Source: an uncultured Lachnospiraceae bacterium (lineage in GTDB: Bacteria; Bacillota; Clostridia; Lachnospirales; Lachnospiraceae). From it: a DNA stretch of 47,107 nt. The notes beneath the pieces were generated by a model. The model ran no database searches and was not told the DNA's origin. It saw nothing but the letters and a program-made list of their open reading frames with translations. The first letter of the stretch is position 1. The number at the start of each line of letters is the position of its first letter. The stretch lies in contig CAJTQG010000014.1 of assembly GCA_910578605.1 (NCBI GenBank), forward strand, positions 21,010-68,116, read 5' to 3'. The position numbers and the translations under genes were made by a program. Below are positions 1-9,112 of this stretch, piece by piece.

Positions 1-36
1 ACAAAAAACTGCAAGAATCATAAATAAAACGGACAT
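1..36 (-). CDS. 5' end of a truncated protein-coding gene
   Basis: Only the first 12 codons are in the window; the gene runs off the left edge. They begin MSVLFMILAVFC, a hydrophobic start typical of a signal peptide or first membrane helix. The start is chosen because AAGGAG (complement of 43-48) lies six bases upstream of the ATG. The product cannot be identified. Confidence 0.55.
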   Translation of the reverse strand, partial: MSVLFMILAVFC

Positions 37-68
37 TTTTTTCTCCTTCATTTGTTTATTTGCTATTT

Positions 69-74
69 ATTATA
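69..74 (-). promoter_or_regulatory. Probable -10 element upstream of the truncated gene
   Basis: On the minus strand the sequence reads TGGTATAAT, a consensus -10 with an upstream TG, about 33 bases before the start codon at 36. No convincing -35 is visible, so this would be an extended -10 promoter. Confidence 0.4.
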
Positions 75-144
75 CCAGTGATACGATTCTTTATTATAAC
101 CTGAAACCTTTTAAACTACAATGTCCATTTTTATAATCCAGTAT

Positions 145-1104
145 TTATTTTTTTATTTCATTTTCTGTAATAAGCACTGCCCTTTTCCCCATTTGCGTAT
201 ATCTTTTTTCCGCTAATTGCTTTTCATACGAAACGGTCTCACCATTTTTGAGGGAATCCTTAAAATAATAATATTTTTCATCAAATCCACATAATACCAT
301 ACAATGCTCTCCTGATTTCCATGTATATTTTGTTCCATCCTCCAAGTAAAATGTTTTTCCCTGCTTTGGTTCGCTCATATTCATAGTTGTCCATACTGAA
401 ACAGGAATCCCACCTGCAACATATTCCTGGCATATTTCCTCTAGAGACATATCCTCTAGCTCCCATACTGTCAAATTTTCCGACTGTGGATAACCTGAAT
501 TCCTCAACCGATTAACAGCATCTACCATTACGGGGGGAAAACATCCTAAGCCTCCTAAATCGTAAGGACTGCCCACAAACCTCTCCTCCGGGCTTGGTCC
601 ATATAAAACTCCTTCCATATAGTAGAAATCTTTTTTCTGAAGATACTTGTCAATAAACTCATGAGGACTAATTTTTACATTAAAATAATTTAGTACCATC
701 ACAACACTTACGGACTCACACCCTGCTGGAATAGTGTCCTGATTGTATCCATCCATATGAATAATATAGGATTGGGAATTGCTGTTGATAAACATATTCT
801 CATTGACAGACTCATTACCATATTCCTTATTTACCTCCACTCTATTGTTCCCTACCATGCTCTGCCGAGATTTAGTATCTTCTGTGCTCTGCCTCAAAAA
901 TATTTCATTCTTTTTTGTCTTTTTATTTTCACAACTCCCAAATATTTCAGCTGCTATCACAACTACTACACCTATTATTATGATTAAGCCCCCCTCTACT
1001 AATGCTTTTTTTAAACATACCTTTCTATTTTTTGCTAATCTGCTTTTTCTTCTTCTATATTTTTTACAGCCTCTTTTCCTCTTCCTTTTTCTAAATTCTT
1101 TCAT
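145..1104 (-). CDS. Membrane-anchored C39-like (papain-fold) peptidase family protein
   Basis: 319 residues. A very basic N-terminus (about residues 1-33, mostly Arg and Lys) precedes one hydrophobic helix (about 36-54), predicting an N-in, C-out topology with the rest outside the cell. The outer part resembles the C39_2/C39-like peptidase fold: a Cys in PAGCESVSV (about 129), a His in SGEHCMVLCGFD and a following KDSL Asp could form the Cys-His-Asp triad. The start has a good ribosome binding site (GGGAGG six bases upstream). The gene lies 90 bases downstream of another membrane protein and the two-component genes, on the same strand, so it may be co-regulated with them. The substrate is unknown. 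It is not fused to an ABC transporter, so it is not a bacteriocin exporter peptidase. Confidence 0.75.
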   Translation of the reverse strand: MKEFRKRKRKRGCKKYRRRKSRLAKNRKVCLKKALVEGGLIIIIGVVVVIAAEIFGSCENKKTKKNEIFLRQSTEDTKSRQSMVGNNRVEVNKEYGNESVNENMFINSNSQSYIIHMDGYNQDTIPAGCESVSVVMVLNYFNVKISPHEFIDKYLQKKDFYYMEGVLYGPSPEERFVGSPYDLGGLGCFPPVMVDAVNRLRNSGYPQSENLTVWELEDMSLEEICQEYVAGGIPVSVWTTMNMSEPKQGKTFYLEDGTKYTWKSGEHCMVLCGFDEKYYYFKDSLKNGETVSYEKQLAEKRYTQMGKRAVLITENEIKK

Positions 1105-1194
1105 AAAAAACCTCCCTGCTAAAATTTTTGATTACTGCACAAATTTTAACAGGGAGATGTTATCTATTTATTTCTTTTGTGTATCGCATTTGTA

Positions 1195-1872
1195 TCATCC
1201 ATACTCTCCCTCTCCTATACCGTTTTGTGTATCATTAAAAAAAATATTTTGTAATCTTTCTTGAATTATCATAAGTTTTCTTTCGTTACAGCCGTATAAT
1301 GTTAAGCAGTTCTCTACTATTTTAAAATCCCAGTTTTGATAAGTATCATAATATTTTTCAACCTCATACAAGGAACTTTTCCACTCCTTCCACCAATAAT
1401 GCTGCGACTGCGTAATGTCTGTCACACTCAACCACAATATTTTTCTTTTATTGATATTATAAATCATATACACCTGTATATCCCAATCAATATACCATAT
1501 ACCTAAATCAATGGAATACACATTATATAATGAGCTGTTAACTACCTTTACTTTTTTGTACTTTGCCTGCTCTATTATGTCATTATCCAAGGTAATACCT
1601 GCTATGTTCTGCAGCTGTGTTTTCATTTCTATTTGCTCCGGCAACTCTAGAAAACTCTCATCAACATTTTGTTTCATATACTGGCTGTCCTCGTCTATCA
1701 ATAACTCTATTTCTTTCTCCAGACTGATATCAGAGACAGAATTAAATTCGTATATATTTTCCTTCTGATAACTGTTCAGTTCTTTATCTGTTTTTAAATA
1801 ATACAGTGAAGGAAACACCAAAATAATTGCCGTAAAAGCTATCACTGTTAAAATCAGTCCTATTCTTCTCAT
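1195..1872 (-). CDS. Single-pass membrane protein of unknown function
   Basis: About 225 residues from the start chosen at 1872 (MRRIGLIL). Alternatives at 1884 and a GTG at 1893 cannot be excluded because none has a clear ribosome binding site. An N-terminal hydrophobic helix (about residues 3-22) is followed by a polar domain rich in Glu, Asp, Tyr and Trp, predicted to be extracytoplasmic. I recognise no family. It lies between the sensor kinase and the C39-like protein on the same strand, with a small hairpin before it. It may be an accessory or target protein of the two-component system; this rests on position only. Confidence 0.6.
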   Translation of the reverse strand: MRRIGLILTVIAFTAIILVFPSLYYLKTDKELNSYQKENIYEFNSVSDISLEKEIELLIDEDSQYMKQNVDESFLELPEQIEMKTQLQNIAGITLDNDIIEQAKYKKVKVVNSSLYNVYSIDLGIWYIDWDIQVYMIYNINKRKILWLSVTDITQSQHYWWKEWKSSLYEVEKYYDTYQNWDFKIVENCLTLYGCNERKLMIIQERLQNIFFNDTQNGIGEGEYG

Positions 1873-1888
1873 ACTTATACCCATGCAT

Positions 1889-1908
1889 ATCACAAGCCTG
1901 CTTGTGAT
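1889..1908 (-). terminator. Short perfect hairpin between kinase gene and next gene
   Basis: ATCACAAG and CTTGTGAT form an 8-bp stem with a 4-base loop. It lacks a T-run, so it could be a weak terminator, an mRNA-stability element or a protein-binding dyad. It sits just before the possible start codons of the downstream gene. Confidence 0.4.
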
Positions 1909-1965
1909 CCTGCCACGAAAGAAGGGGCAGTATACATAATATCCTTTCTTTATCCTATATTTCTT

Positions 1966-3339
1966 TCACCCTTTTTCCTCAAAAGTTAAGGTAACTGTAG
2001 TTCCCTCCCCCAAACTACTCTCTATCTTAAGAGCGGCATCAAACAAATCTGCTATCTTTTTGCACAACGATAACCCTAAGCCCGCACCGTTCTGCCTTCT
2101 CGCTCTTGATTTGTCTACCATGTAAAATGGCTCCAAAATTTTGTCCAGTTTATCCTCCGGTATGCCAGTTCCCTGGTCGATTACCTTTATTTCATATCTG
2201 TGATTTATCTCCCGTCCCTGCACTACAAGCTTCATTCCCTGTTCAGAAGCTTTGCATCCGTTGTCTATTAAATTTAGGATAAGGGTAACAAACAAGGAAT
2301 CATCAGCCCACACATGTCCCTCCTCCATATAAAACTCAATACTCACCTTATATTTTTTCTCCATAAATCTTGCATTGTTTTGAAGCTGAGGCAACACTGT
2401 GCTAATAGAAAGCTCCCTTTTCTCTATTTCTTCATTCCCCACCACAATAATCTGCAGCAGCTTCATGGAAATCGCCTCTAACCTTTTTCCTTCTTTATAA
2501 ATATAATCCCCGTATTGCCTTCTTTTGTCTGCAGGCAAATCAAAGGAGCGAATCATATCTCCGTATCCAATTATAGATGTAAGAGGCGTTTTTAATTCGT
2601 GAGTAAAATCTCCGATAAATTCCTCTCTCTTTCTTACCATTTCTTCTAATGCTTCGATAGTTTCGTTCGTATTTGCTGCCATAAAATTCATGGCTTCCCC
2701 CAATTTTTTTACTTCCGCTGATTTCATTTTTCGATTGCTGTCATCTATTTGCACAGAGTAGTCACCATCTGCTATTCTATCAGCCATCTTCTTTAATTTC
2801 ACAATCGGTCTGGCAATATATTCGGAAAAAATAAAAAGAATTACTGCCATACAAGCTGATACGATTATTACTGCGCTTTTATAAAGGGAAAAATTTTGTT
2901 CTCTTTTTGAAAATACCTCCTGAAGACTGTAACGATTCATAAGATACACATTTTGAATACGGCTGATTACTTGCACATACATAATACCATCCTGTTCTGC
3001 CACATTTGTGTTGGTAGAATTTTTTTTAATTGAGATATCATAACCTGTAACCTGCTCTATTTTGCTCTTCCCCCCTACAACAAACTGATTCTCCTTCTTG
3101 TTTACCATTATTTTAGCAGACATTTTTAATATTCTCTCTATATTGGTATAAGATTGTTCGCTCAGAGAATCCAGGGTAATAGCATACAAATATAAATTCT
3201 TATTATCTCCCTCCGCTAATGCTATTACCTGCTCTAAATCATCCCTGTAAATCCTGTCTAACATATAAAAACTTCCCCCTCCAAAAGCTAACGCAAATAA
3301 ACAGTATGCTATGATAAATATTTTCCATGAAAATTTCAT
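1966..3339 (-). CDS. HAMP-containing sensor histidine kinase
   Basis: 457 residues. Membrane helix near residues 7-25, an extracellular sensing segment to about 150, a second helix near 153-172, then HAMP. The H-box is FTHELKTPLTSIIGYGD with the phospho-acceptor His. The ATPase domain shows LILNLIDNGCKA (N-box), DQGTGIPEDKLDKI (G1) and GAGLGLSLCKKIA (G2). All catalytic motifs are present. The ATG overlaps the stop codon of the preceding response regulator by one base (TAATG), so the two are translationally coupled. The sensed signal is unknown. Confidence 0.93.
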   Translation of the reverse strand: MKFSWKIFIIAYCLFALAFGGGSFYMLDRIYRDDLEQVIALAEGDNKNLYLYAITLDSLSEQSYTNIERILKMSAKIMVNKKENQFVVGGKSKIEQVTGYDISIKKNSTNTNVAEQDGIMYVQVISRIQNVYLMNRYSLQEVFSKREQNFSLYKSAVIIVSACMAVILFIFSEYIARPIVKLKKMADRIADGDYSVQIDDSNRKMKSAEVKKLGEAMNFMAANTNETIEALEEMVRKREEFIGDFTHELKTPLTSIIGYGDMIRSFDLPADKRRQYGDYIYKEGKRLEAISMKLLQIIVVGNEEIEKRELSISTVLPQLQNNARFMEKKYKVSIEFYMEEGHVWADDSLFVTLILNLIDNGCKASEQGMKLVVQGREINHRYEIKVIDQGTGIPEDKLDKILEPFYMVDKSRARRQNGAGLGLSLCKKIADLFDAALKIESSLGEGTTVTLTFEEKG

Positions 3340-3995
3340 TACTGCTCCTTGTAGATATACCCAACTCTGTATACCGTTTTAATCTGATTTTCCAACCCAA
3401 GCTTTTTTCTTAGACGCTGAATATGCAAATCCACAGTTCTTGTATCGGAATCAAAATCATTATTCCATATAGTCTCATAAATCATTTCCCTGTACAATGC
3501 AATACCCTGATTTTTAATTAACAGAACAAGCAGTTCAAACTCCTTGTAGGTAAGCTCAACTTCCTCTCCGTCTTTCTTTACGCACCTAGAGTACAAATTA
3601 ATTGTCAAATTGCCTGTATTGATAATCTCACTGGTCTTGTTGTATCTCCTCAATACCACTTCAATCCTAGCAAGCAATTCGCTTATATCAAAGGGCTTTA
3701 CAATATAATCCTCCGCACCGAGCTTTAAACCCTTTACTCTATACTTTACATCCGCCTTTGCCGTAAGAAAAATAACCGGTGTCTGAAATTGCAGGGTATA
3801 CTCAATCAATTCAAATCCGTCTATTTCCGGCAGCATCACATCTAAAAGAATCAAGTCATATTTGTTTTCCTCGATTTCCTCTGCCGCCATTTTTCCGTCA
3901 AACACAATTTTACACCTATATCCCACATTGGACAATGCATCATATATTAAATTGGCAATTGATTTTTCATCTTCTACAATCAGTATTTTAACCAT
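3339..3995 (-). CDS. OmpR/PhoB-family response regulator
   Basis: 218 residues from the start at 3995 (MVKILIVEDE), chosen because GGAG lies six bases upstream and the receiver domain begins immediately. The receiver has the acidic pair in VEDE, the phosphorylated Asp in LILLDVMLP, and Lys in VKPFD. The C-terminal winged helix ends with DLHIQRLRKKLG and TVYRVGYIY, typical of OmpR/PhoB DNA-binding domains. It is the first gene of the kinase operon. Its targets are probably nearby membrane genes, but no binding site was identified. Confidence 0.93.
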   Translation of the reverse strand: MVKILIVEDEKSIANLIYDALSNVGYRCKIVFDGKMAAEEIEENKYDLILLDVMLPEIDGFELIEYTLQFQTPVIFLTAKADVKYRVKGLKLGAEDYIVKPFDISELLARIEVVLRRYNKTSEIINTGNLTINLYSRCVKKDGEEVELTYKEFELLVLLIKNQGIALYREMIYETIWNNDFDSDTRTVDLHIQRLRKKLGLENQIKTVYRVGYIYKEQ

Positions 3996-4140
3996 CACAA
4001 ACTCCATTTCCATATAGTATACATGATAAATCAAATCTACTTTTTCAATCATTATAAACTTTTTTACAAGTAATACGCTTTTTTATATTATACCATTACA
4101 ATGTATCTTTTTTGTATCATATACCCACGTAATATATTTA

Positions 4141-4175
4141 ATTACCCCGGCACTCTAACAGAATACCGGGGTAAT
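4141..4175 (-). terminator. Hairpin downstream of pyruvate kinase
   Basis: ATTACCCCGG and CCGGGGTAAT form a perfect 10-bp stem with a 15-base loop about 100 bases after the pyk stop. The following minus-strand sequence is AT-rich but lacks a long T-run, so termination is likely but not certain. Confidence 0.6.
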
Positions 4176-4278
4176 TGATGACTTTATTTGTAAATACAAT
4201 AAGTAAAATGCCATACTATAACCAACCAAACAACAATGCATATATCATTATTATAGTTTTACTCCTTCAAGCACCAGA

Positions 4279-5697
4279 CTACTCGATTACTTGAACCTTT
4301 ATCATATTCGTAGTACCAGATAAACCAATAGGTACCCCCGCTGTAATCACAACTATATCATCCTTCTCCAAATAATCCAGCTTTCTTGCCTCCTCCAGCG
4401 CATGTTCAAACAATTCGTTTACATCATTCTTCTCCTCCAGCAACAAAGGGGTGATACCCCATGACATATTAAGCTGCCTTGCCACCTTCTCCTTTGTAGT
4501 TCCCCCGATTACATAACATGGAACCCGATACTTTGATATCATTCTTGCAGTTCTTCCTGATTTTGTCACAGTTAAAACTGCTTTTCCGTTTAAGTCCATC
4601 GCTGTAGTGCAGGTTGCATGGGAAACTGCATCGGTAATATCAGGATTTGCTTTTCTGTCACGCTGGGAAAATCGTTTCCAGTAGTCAATATCCTCCTCCG
4701 TCCTCTCTGCAATTTTCACCATCATTTTTACCGACTCCACCGGATAATCTCCCGCCGCAGTCTCACCTGACAGCATAATGGCACTGGTTCCGTCATAAAT
4801 AGCATTTGCCACGTCCGCCGTCTCCGCTCTTGTAGGTCTTGGATGCTTCATCATGGAATCTAACATCTGAGTAGCAATAATTACTTGCTTATCCGCATTG
4901 TATACCTTCTTAATAATCATTTTCTGAATAATAGGAACTTCCTCACTTGGAATTTCCACTCCCATATCCCCTCTGGCAATCATAATGCCATCGCTCACCT
5001 TAATAATCTCATCAATATTTTCTACACCCTGACGATTTTCAATCTTAGATATAATATTGATATCATAACCTCCGTTTACATCCAGCCAGTTACGAATCTG
5101 CAAAACATCCTTGGCCTCCCGCACAAAGGATGCCGCAACAAAATCCACATCCTGCTCTATTCCAAAACGTATGTCCTCCTTATCCTTCTGGCTTAAATAT
5201 TCCATAGAAAGAGTTACGTTAGGCACATTAACGCCCTTTTTATTGGAGACAAAGCCGCCGTTTTTCACTCTGCAGACAATATCCGTATCTTTGATTTCCT
5301 CCACTTCCATCTCAATCAGCCCATCGTCCATCAAAATTCTTGTTCCAACGCTGATATCCTTGTACAGGTTAGGGTAAGTAATAGAAACCCCCTCCTTCGT
5401 TCCCTCTATTTCCCTGCTTGTCAGAGTAAATAAATCCCCCTCCTCCAACAGAACCTTTCCTTCCTTAAACTCCTTCACCCGAATTTCTGGTCCCTTTGTA
5501 TCCAATAAAACAGCCACCTGCTTGTGATGTTTTTGACGTAATCGTTTGACCTCCTCAATCCTTCTGCCATGGTCAGAGTAATCCCCATGGGAGAAATTCA
5601 TCCTGGCCACATCCATTCCTTCTACAATCAACTGCTCTAAAATCCCCTCCCTGTCAGTGGCAGGGCCCATAGTACATACAATTTTTGTTCTTCTCAA
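4279..5697 (-). CDS. pyk: Pyruvate kinase
   Basis: 472 residues. Transfers phosphate from phosphoenolpyruvate to ADP, giving pyruvate and ATP, the last step of glycolysis, in the cytoplasm. Family motifs are intact: TKIVCTMGPA at the N-terminus, NFSHGDY, LLDTKGPEIR, IISKIENRQGV, IMIARGDMGVEIP and ATQMLDSM. The length is that of the basic A/B/C-domain enzyme, without the extra C-terminal PEP-utiliser domain found in some Bacilli. The start codon is TTG, preceded by an AGAGGGAAAG stretch. The DUF368 membrane gene lies 63 bases upstream on the same strand, so co-transcription is possible. Confidence 0.97.
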   Translation of the reverse strand: MRRTKIVCTMGPATDREGILEQLIVEGMDVARMNFSHGDYSDHGRRIEEVKRLRQKHHKQVAVLLDTKGPEIRVKEFKEGKVLLEEGDLFTLTSREIEGTKEGVSITYPNLYKDISVGTRILMDDGLIEMEVEEIKDTDIVCRVKNGGFVSNKKGVNVPNVTLSMEYLSQKDKEDIRFGIEQDVDFVAASFVREAKDVLQIRNWLDVNGGYDINIISKIENRQGVENIDEIIKVSDGIMIARGDMGVEIPSEEVPIIQKMIIKKVYNADKQVIIATQMLDSMMKHPRPTRAETADVANAIYDGTSAIMLSGETAAGDYPVESVKMMVKIAERTEEDIDYWKRFSQRDRKANPDITDAVSHATCTTAMDLNGKAVLTVTKSGRTARMISKYRVPCYVIGGTTKEKVARQLNMSWGITPLLLEEKNDVNELFEHALEEARKLDYLEKDDIVVITAGVPIGLSGTTNMIKVQVIE

Positions 5698-5760
5698 TTT
5701 CTTTCCCTCTTTTCATTCTAAATTTTATTATTCATGATTTGTCTATAAACAAAAATCATT

Positions 5761-6612
5761 TTAATCTCCTAGCTTTCTTGCAATCACAATACCTACCGCT
5801 AAAGCTGCCGCCCCTGTAACACCGGAAAGTAAATCAATCTTCATAAAAATGTTAAACTGCATCAGCACAATGCCTATAGGTGATGCCCCAATTAATCCAA
5901 TGATTGCCCAGTAGGCATGAAGGGGATAACGCTGAAAAATAAAATCAATACACTTTGCTATCAGCACAATGCCCAGCAGCACTCCAACCCCAAAAGGAAA
6001 CAGTATAATCACTCCGTCCGTAATCCCCTGCACATCCAGATGAAGAGCACTTCGGATAAAATCGTTGATCACTGTTATAATAGAATGATAATATCCTAAA
6101 ATCATTAAAATCATAGAACCGCTCACGCCGGGAATCACCATAGTTGCCGCCGCAATCAATCCCATAAAAAACAACTTTACCAAGGAAAGCAGACTTGTAT
6201 CAAGAACAGCCGCACTGCCCTCCCTCTCACCGATAGCAGCCAAGCCTACCACCAAAACAAAAAAACAGACTGCCCCGCAAACCTGGGACACTGAAATTGT
6301 TTTGCCCTTTACTTTTTGGGTAATCACAGGAAGACCTCCTACAATCAATCCAATAAATAATAAGTTTGTCTGTATCGGAACTTTTTGAAACATTGCCTCA
6401 ATAATAAACGACAACCCCACCAAACCTATAGCTGCGCCCAGCAAAACAGGAATTAAAAAGCGAATCCCCTCCTTAAATTCCTTTCGAATATGAGTAACCG
6501 CATGAATCAGCTTATCGTATATTCCCATGGAAACCGCCATAGTTCCACCGCTTACACCAGGAATAATATTGGCAATTCCAATTACTATCCCTTTTAAAAT
6601 TGTTTTGACCAT
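5761..6612 (-). CDS. popT: DUF368 membrane protein (PopT-type undecaprenyl-phosphate transporter)
   Basis: 283 residues, almost entirely hydrophobic, with about eight membrane helices. Two internally similar segments contain the family signature: IIPGVSGGTMAVSMG near residues 17-31 and VIPGVSGSMILMILG near 160-174. DUF368 proteins were recently shown to return the lipid carrier undecaprenyl phosphate across the membrane for cell-envelope synthesis; assignment here is by family, not by test. A good ribosome binding site (AAGGAGAGG) precedes the ATG. No envelope genes adjoin it; pyk follows. Confidence 0.85.
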   Translation of the reverse strand: MVKTILKGIVIGIANIIPGVSGGTMAVSMGIYDKLIHAVTHIRKEFKEGIRFLIPVLLGAAIGLVGLSFIIEAMFQKVPIQTNLLFIGLIVGGLPVITQKVKGKTISVSQVCGAVCFFVLVVGLAAIGEREGSAAVLDTSLLSLVKLFFMGLIAAATMVIPGVSGSMILMILGYYHSIITVINDFIRSALHLDVQGITDGVIILFPFGVGVLLGIVLIAKCIDFIFQRYPLHAYWAIIGLIGASPIGIVLMQFNIFMKIDLLSGVTGAAALAVGIVIARKLGD

Positions 6613-6822
6613 TCTTCCTCTCCTTCATTCTTTCCTATTTTTCACTATTTCAAACCTTGCCTGCCTCATTTCTTATCCTACCTTCTACCTTGGGCAACAA
6701 TTCATTTTATGATGCTTAGATGAAAAGGTATTCTCCTCTAAATAAATAAGAAACATCCAACCTAATTATATAACTATATTCACCAATAAATGTCAATGCC
6801 TAAAATAAAAAAATCCATCTCC

Positions 6823-9063
6823 TCAGCAATGAGGCTTTTTATAAAAAAGAAGATCTGCACTTATAAGGGCAGCCAACAATAGTCCTGTCACCCAAGGCAC
6901 CCTCACAATCTCAAACACCCCTCCAAATAGGACAATACAAGCCACCAAAATAGAGGTAATTCCTCCAAAAAGAATAGTTCTCATAAAAGTGAAGGGAGTG
7001 CACAGATAGAACAGCACTATCATGGATGCGGCCGCCATAGCAAAAAACACCGTTGTCTCCCTTGCCGCCTCCCCGTAATCAAAAAGCATAGTAAACCCAA
7101 GGGAAGCCAATATATTTAAAAACACTAGTATTCCTCCAGGAATTGCCTTTCCTAATATATGGCGCAGGAAATTTCCCTTCACCCTGCCATAGTTTTTCTC
7201 CATTGCCAGCAAAAAAGATGGAATCCCAATGGACAAAGCTCCAATCAATGTAAGCTGCACAGGCTGAAAGGGATAGGGAAAGGGCACAAATAAAAAGAAT
7301 ATGGCTATCATAATAGAATACACCGTTTTCACTAAGTACAGGGTAGCGGAGCGCTGAAGATTCTGAATAGAACGGCGCCCCTCCATCACAATATCCGGCA
7401 TCGACTTAAATTCCGAATCCAACAGAACTAAGTGGGATACATTTCTTGCCGCCTCACTTCCTGCCTGCATGGCGATAGAACAATCGGCCTCCTTCAAGGC
7501 AAGCACATCATTCACACCGTCCCCTGTCATGGCAACCGTATGTCCCTCCTCTTTTAAAAGCTGGATAATTCTTCGCTTTTGAAAGGGGGTTACCCTGCCA
7601 AATATTTTATATTTCTTTAAGATCTTCTTCATCTGCTCCTCATTCTCACAGTAAGACATATCTATATACTTTTTGTAATTTTCCATGCCGCACTCTCTTG
7701 CAATCTGGGAGACAGTAACCGGATTATCGCCGGAAATAATACGGATATCCACATCATTATCCCGAAAGAATTCCAGTGTTTCCCTAACCTCACTTCTAAT
7801 CCTATCTCCCAAAACAAATAAACAGCGCAAGCTCAGCTGCTGGGGCAGCTCATCCTCATGCTTGCAGGAGGGTGAGTAGGCAAAGGCCACCACTCTTTTC
7901 CCTCTCTCCTCCTCCTGTCTAATCCTGTTTTTTATTTTTTCTTCCTGTCCGTTGGGAAATATCATCTCATAGGCTCCTAGTACGTAGGAACCTTTTCCCT
8001 CCAGCACCGCCATGCTCCATTTGCGCTCAGAAGAAAATTCTACCTGGTAGGAGGAAGGATTGTACTCCTCCTTCTCCCTGTCCCTATATTTATGGTAAAT
8101 GGCCTGCAGTGTTGCATTTTTATCTTGCATGGACATACAGAACAGTCGAATTTCCTCCCTGTCAAAATCTTCCCAGGACAAACTCTCCTCCACCTGCAGA
8201 TGCCCTTTTGTCAAGGTACCCGTCTTATCTAAACAAAGCACATCCGCCCTTGCCAATGTCTCTATACAATACATATCTTGTACCAATGTATTTTTTGTGG
8301 CAAGGCGCAGTGCCCCCACTGCCATCACAATACTAGTCAGAAGTACAAATCCAGATGGAATCATTCCGATAACTGCAGCCACTGTGGCAACCACTGCTTT
8401 GTCTAGAGGCTCGTCCAGCAAAAAAAATTGCTTGCCAAAGCTTAACAGAGCCATGGGGAGCAGCAATATTGTCACAATTTTAATCACAAATTTAACGGAA
8501 TACAGAATTTCTGAATTGATGCTTCTCTCTTTCTTCGCTGCCCTTGCAATATTGTGAATATAATTATCTTCTCCTAGATGTAATACGGCAGCCTTGGCAT
8601 ATCCGCTCACCACATAGCTTCCCGAATATACCCTCTCACCGAAATCCTTTAATACCCAATCGCTCTCTCCTGTGAGCAGGCTTTCATTTACTTGGCATCT
8701 TCCCTCCATCACCACTCCGTCATTGCAGATTTGTGCTCCGCTGGACAATATCATCATATCTGCCTTTGTCATATCCTCCCGATAAATTTCCATCTCCTGC
8801 CCCCCTCTCATTACACGAACCTTACCCTGGGACAAAAAAGATAATTTATCCAGAACACGCTTGGCACGTATCTGCTGATACATGCCAATAAAGGTGTTCC
8901 AAAACGCCACTCCCAAAAACATCATATTTTTGTAAGAGTGCACTAATGCCACACAAACTGCCAATGTGATATTTACAATATTAAATAACGTAAATACATT
9001 GGTAAATATAATCTCTCCTATTGATTTCGATGTAGTATCTTCCCTTTTGTTTTTCTTACTCAT
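6823..9063 (-). CDS. P-type cation-transporting ATPase, CtpE-like group
   Basis: 746 residues. ATP-driven cation pump of the plasma membrane. The actuator domain has LTGESD (about 130-135), the phosphorylation site is DKTGTLTKG (Asp about 279), and the hinge is MTGDGVNDVLALK. There is no heavy-metal-binding N-terminal domain and no CPC motif, so it is not a copper or zinc pump. Overall architecture and the C-terminal QPVQLTLIGALSIGIPSF region resemble CtpE-like proteins, one of which is linked to calcium uptake in mycobacteria. Helix M4 reads MIPSGFVLL, with Ser where many Ca2+ pumps have Glu. The ion is therefore uncertain. A small hairpin covers the stop codon and is followed by a T-run. 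Confidence 0.87.
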   Translation of the reverse strand: MSKKNKREDTTSKSIGEIIFTNVFTLFNIVNITLAVCVALVHSYKNMMFLGVAFWNTFIGMYQQIRAKRVLDKLSFLSQGKVRVMRGGQEMEIYREDMTKADMMILSSGAQICNDGVVMEGRCQVNESLLTGESDWVLKDFGERVYSGSYVVSGYAKAAVLHLGEDNYIHNIARAAKKERSINSEILYSVKFVIKIVTILLLPMALLSFGKQFFLLDEPLDKAVVATVAAVIGMIPSGFVLLTSIVMAVGALRLATKNTLVQDMYCIETLARADVLCLDKTGTLTKGHLQVEESLSWEDFDREEIRLFCMSMQDKNATLQAIYHKYRDREKEEYNPSSYQVEFSSERKWSMAVLEGKGSYVLGAYEMIFPNGQEEKIKNRIRQEEERGKRVVAFAYSPSCKHEDELPQQLSLRCLFVLGDRIRSEVRETLEFFRDNDVDIRIISGDNPVTVSQIARECGMENYKKYIDMSYCENEEQMKKILKKYKIFGRVTPFQKRRIIQLLKEEGHTVAMTGDGVNDVLALKEADCSIAMQAGSEAARNVSHLVLLDSEFKSMPDIVMEGRRSIQNLQRSATLYLVKTVYSIMIAIFFLFVPFPYPFQPVQLTLIGALSIGIPSFLLAMEKNYGRVKGNFLRHILGKAIPGGILVFLNILASLGFTMLFDYGEAARETTVFFAMAAASMIVLFYLCTPFTFMRTILFGGITSILVACIVLFGGVFEIVRVPWVTGLLLAALISADLLFYKKPHC

Positions 9064-9112
9064 TTCTTTCCCTTTCCTGTTCCTTGCTTATTCTTACGAA
9101 ATGCCTTTCATT

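Noticed and set aside
145..1104. Bacteriocin maturation system formed by the C39-like protein and the ABC exporter genes
   Set aside because: They are 28 kb apart, the ABC subunits carry no peptidase domain, and no precursor peptide with a double-Gly leader was seen.
6823..9063. Heavy-metal (CopA/ZntA-type) ATPase
   Set aside because: There is no N-terminal metal-binding domain and no CPC or related Cys motif in the membrane region.
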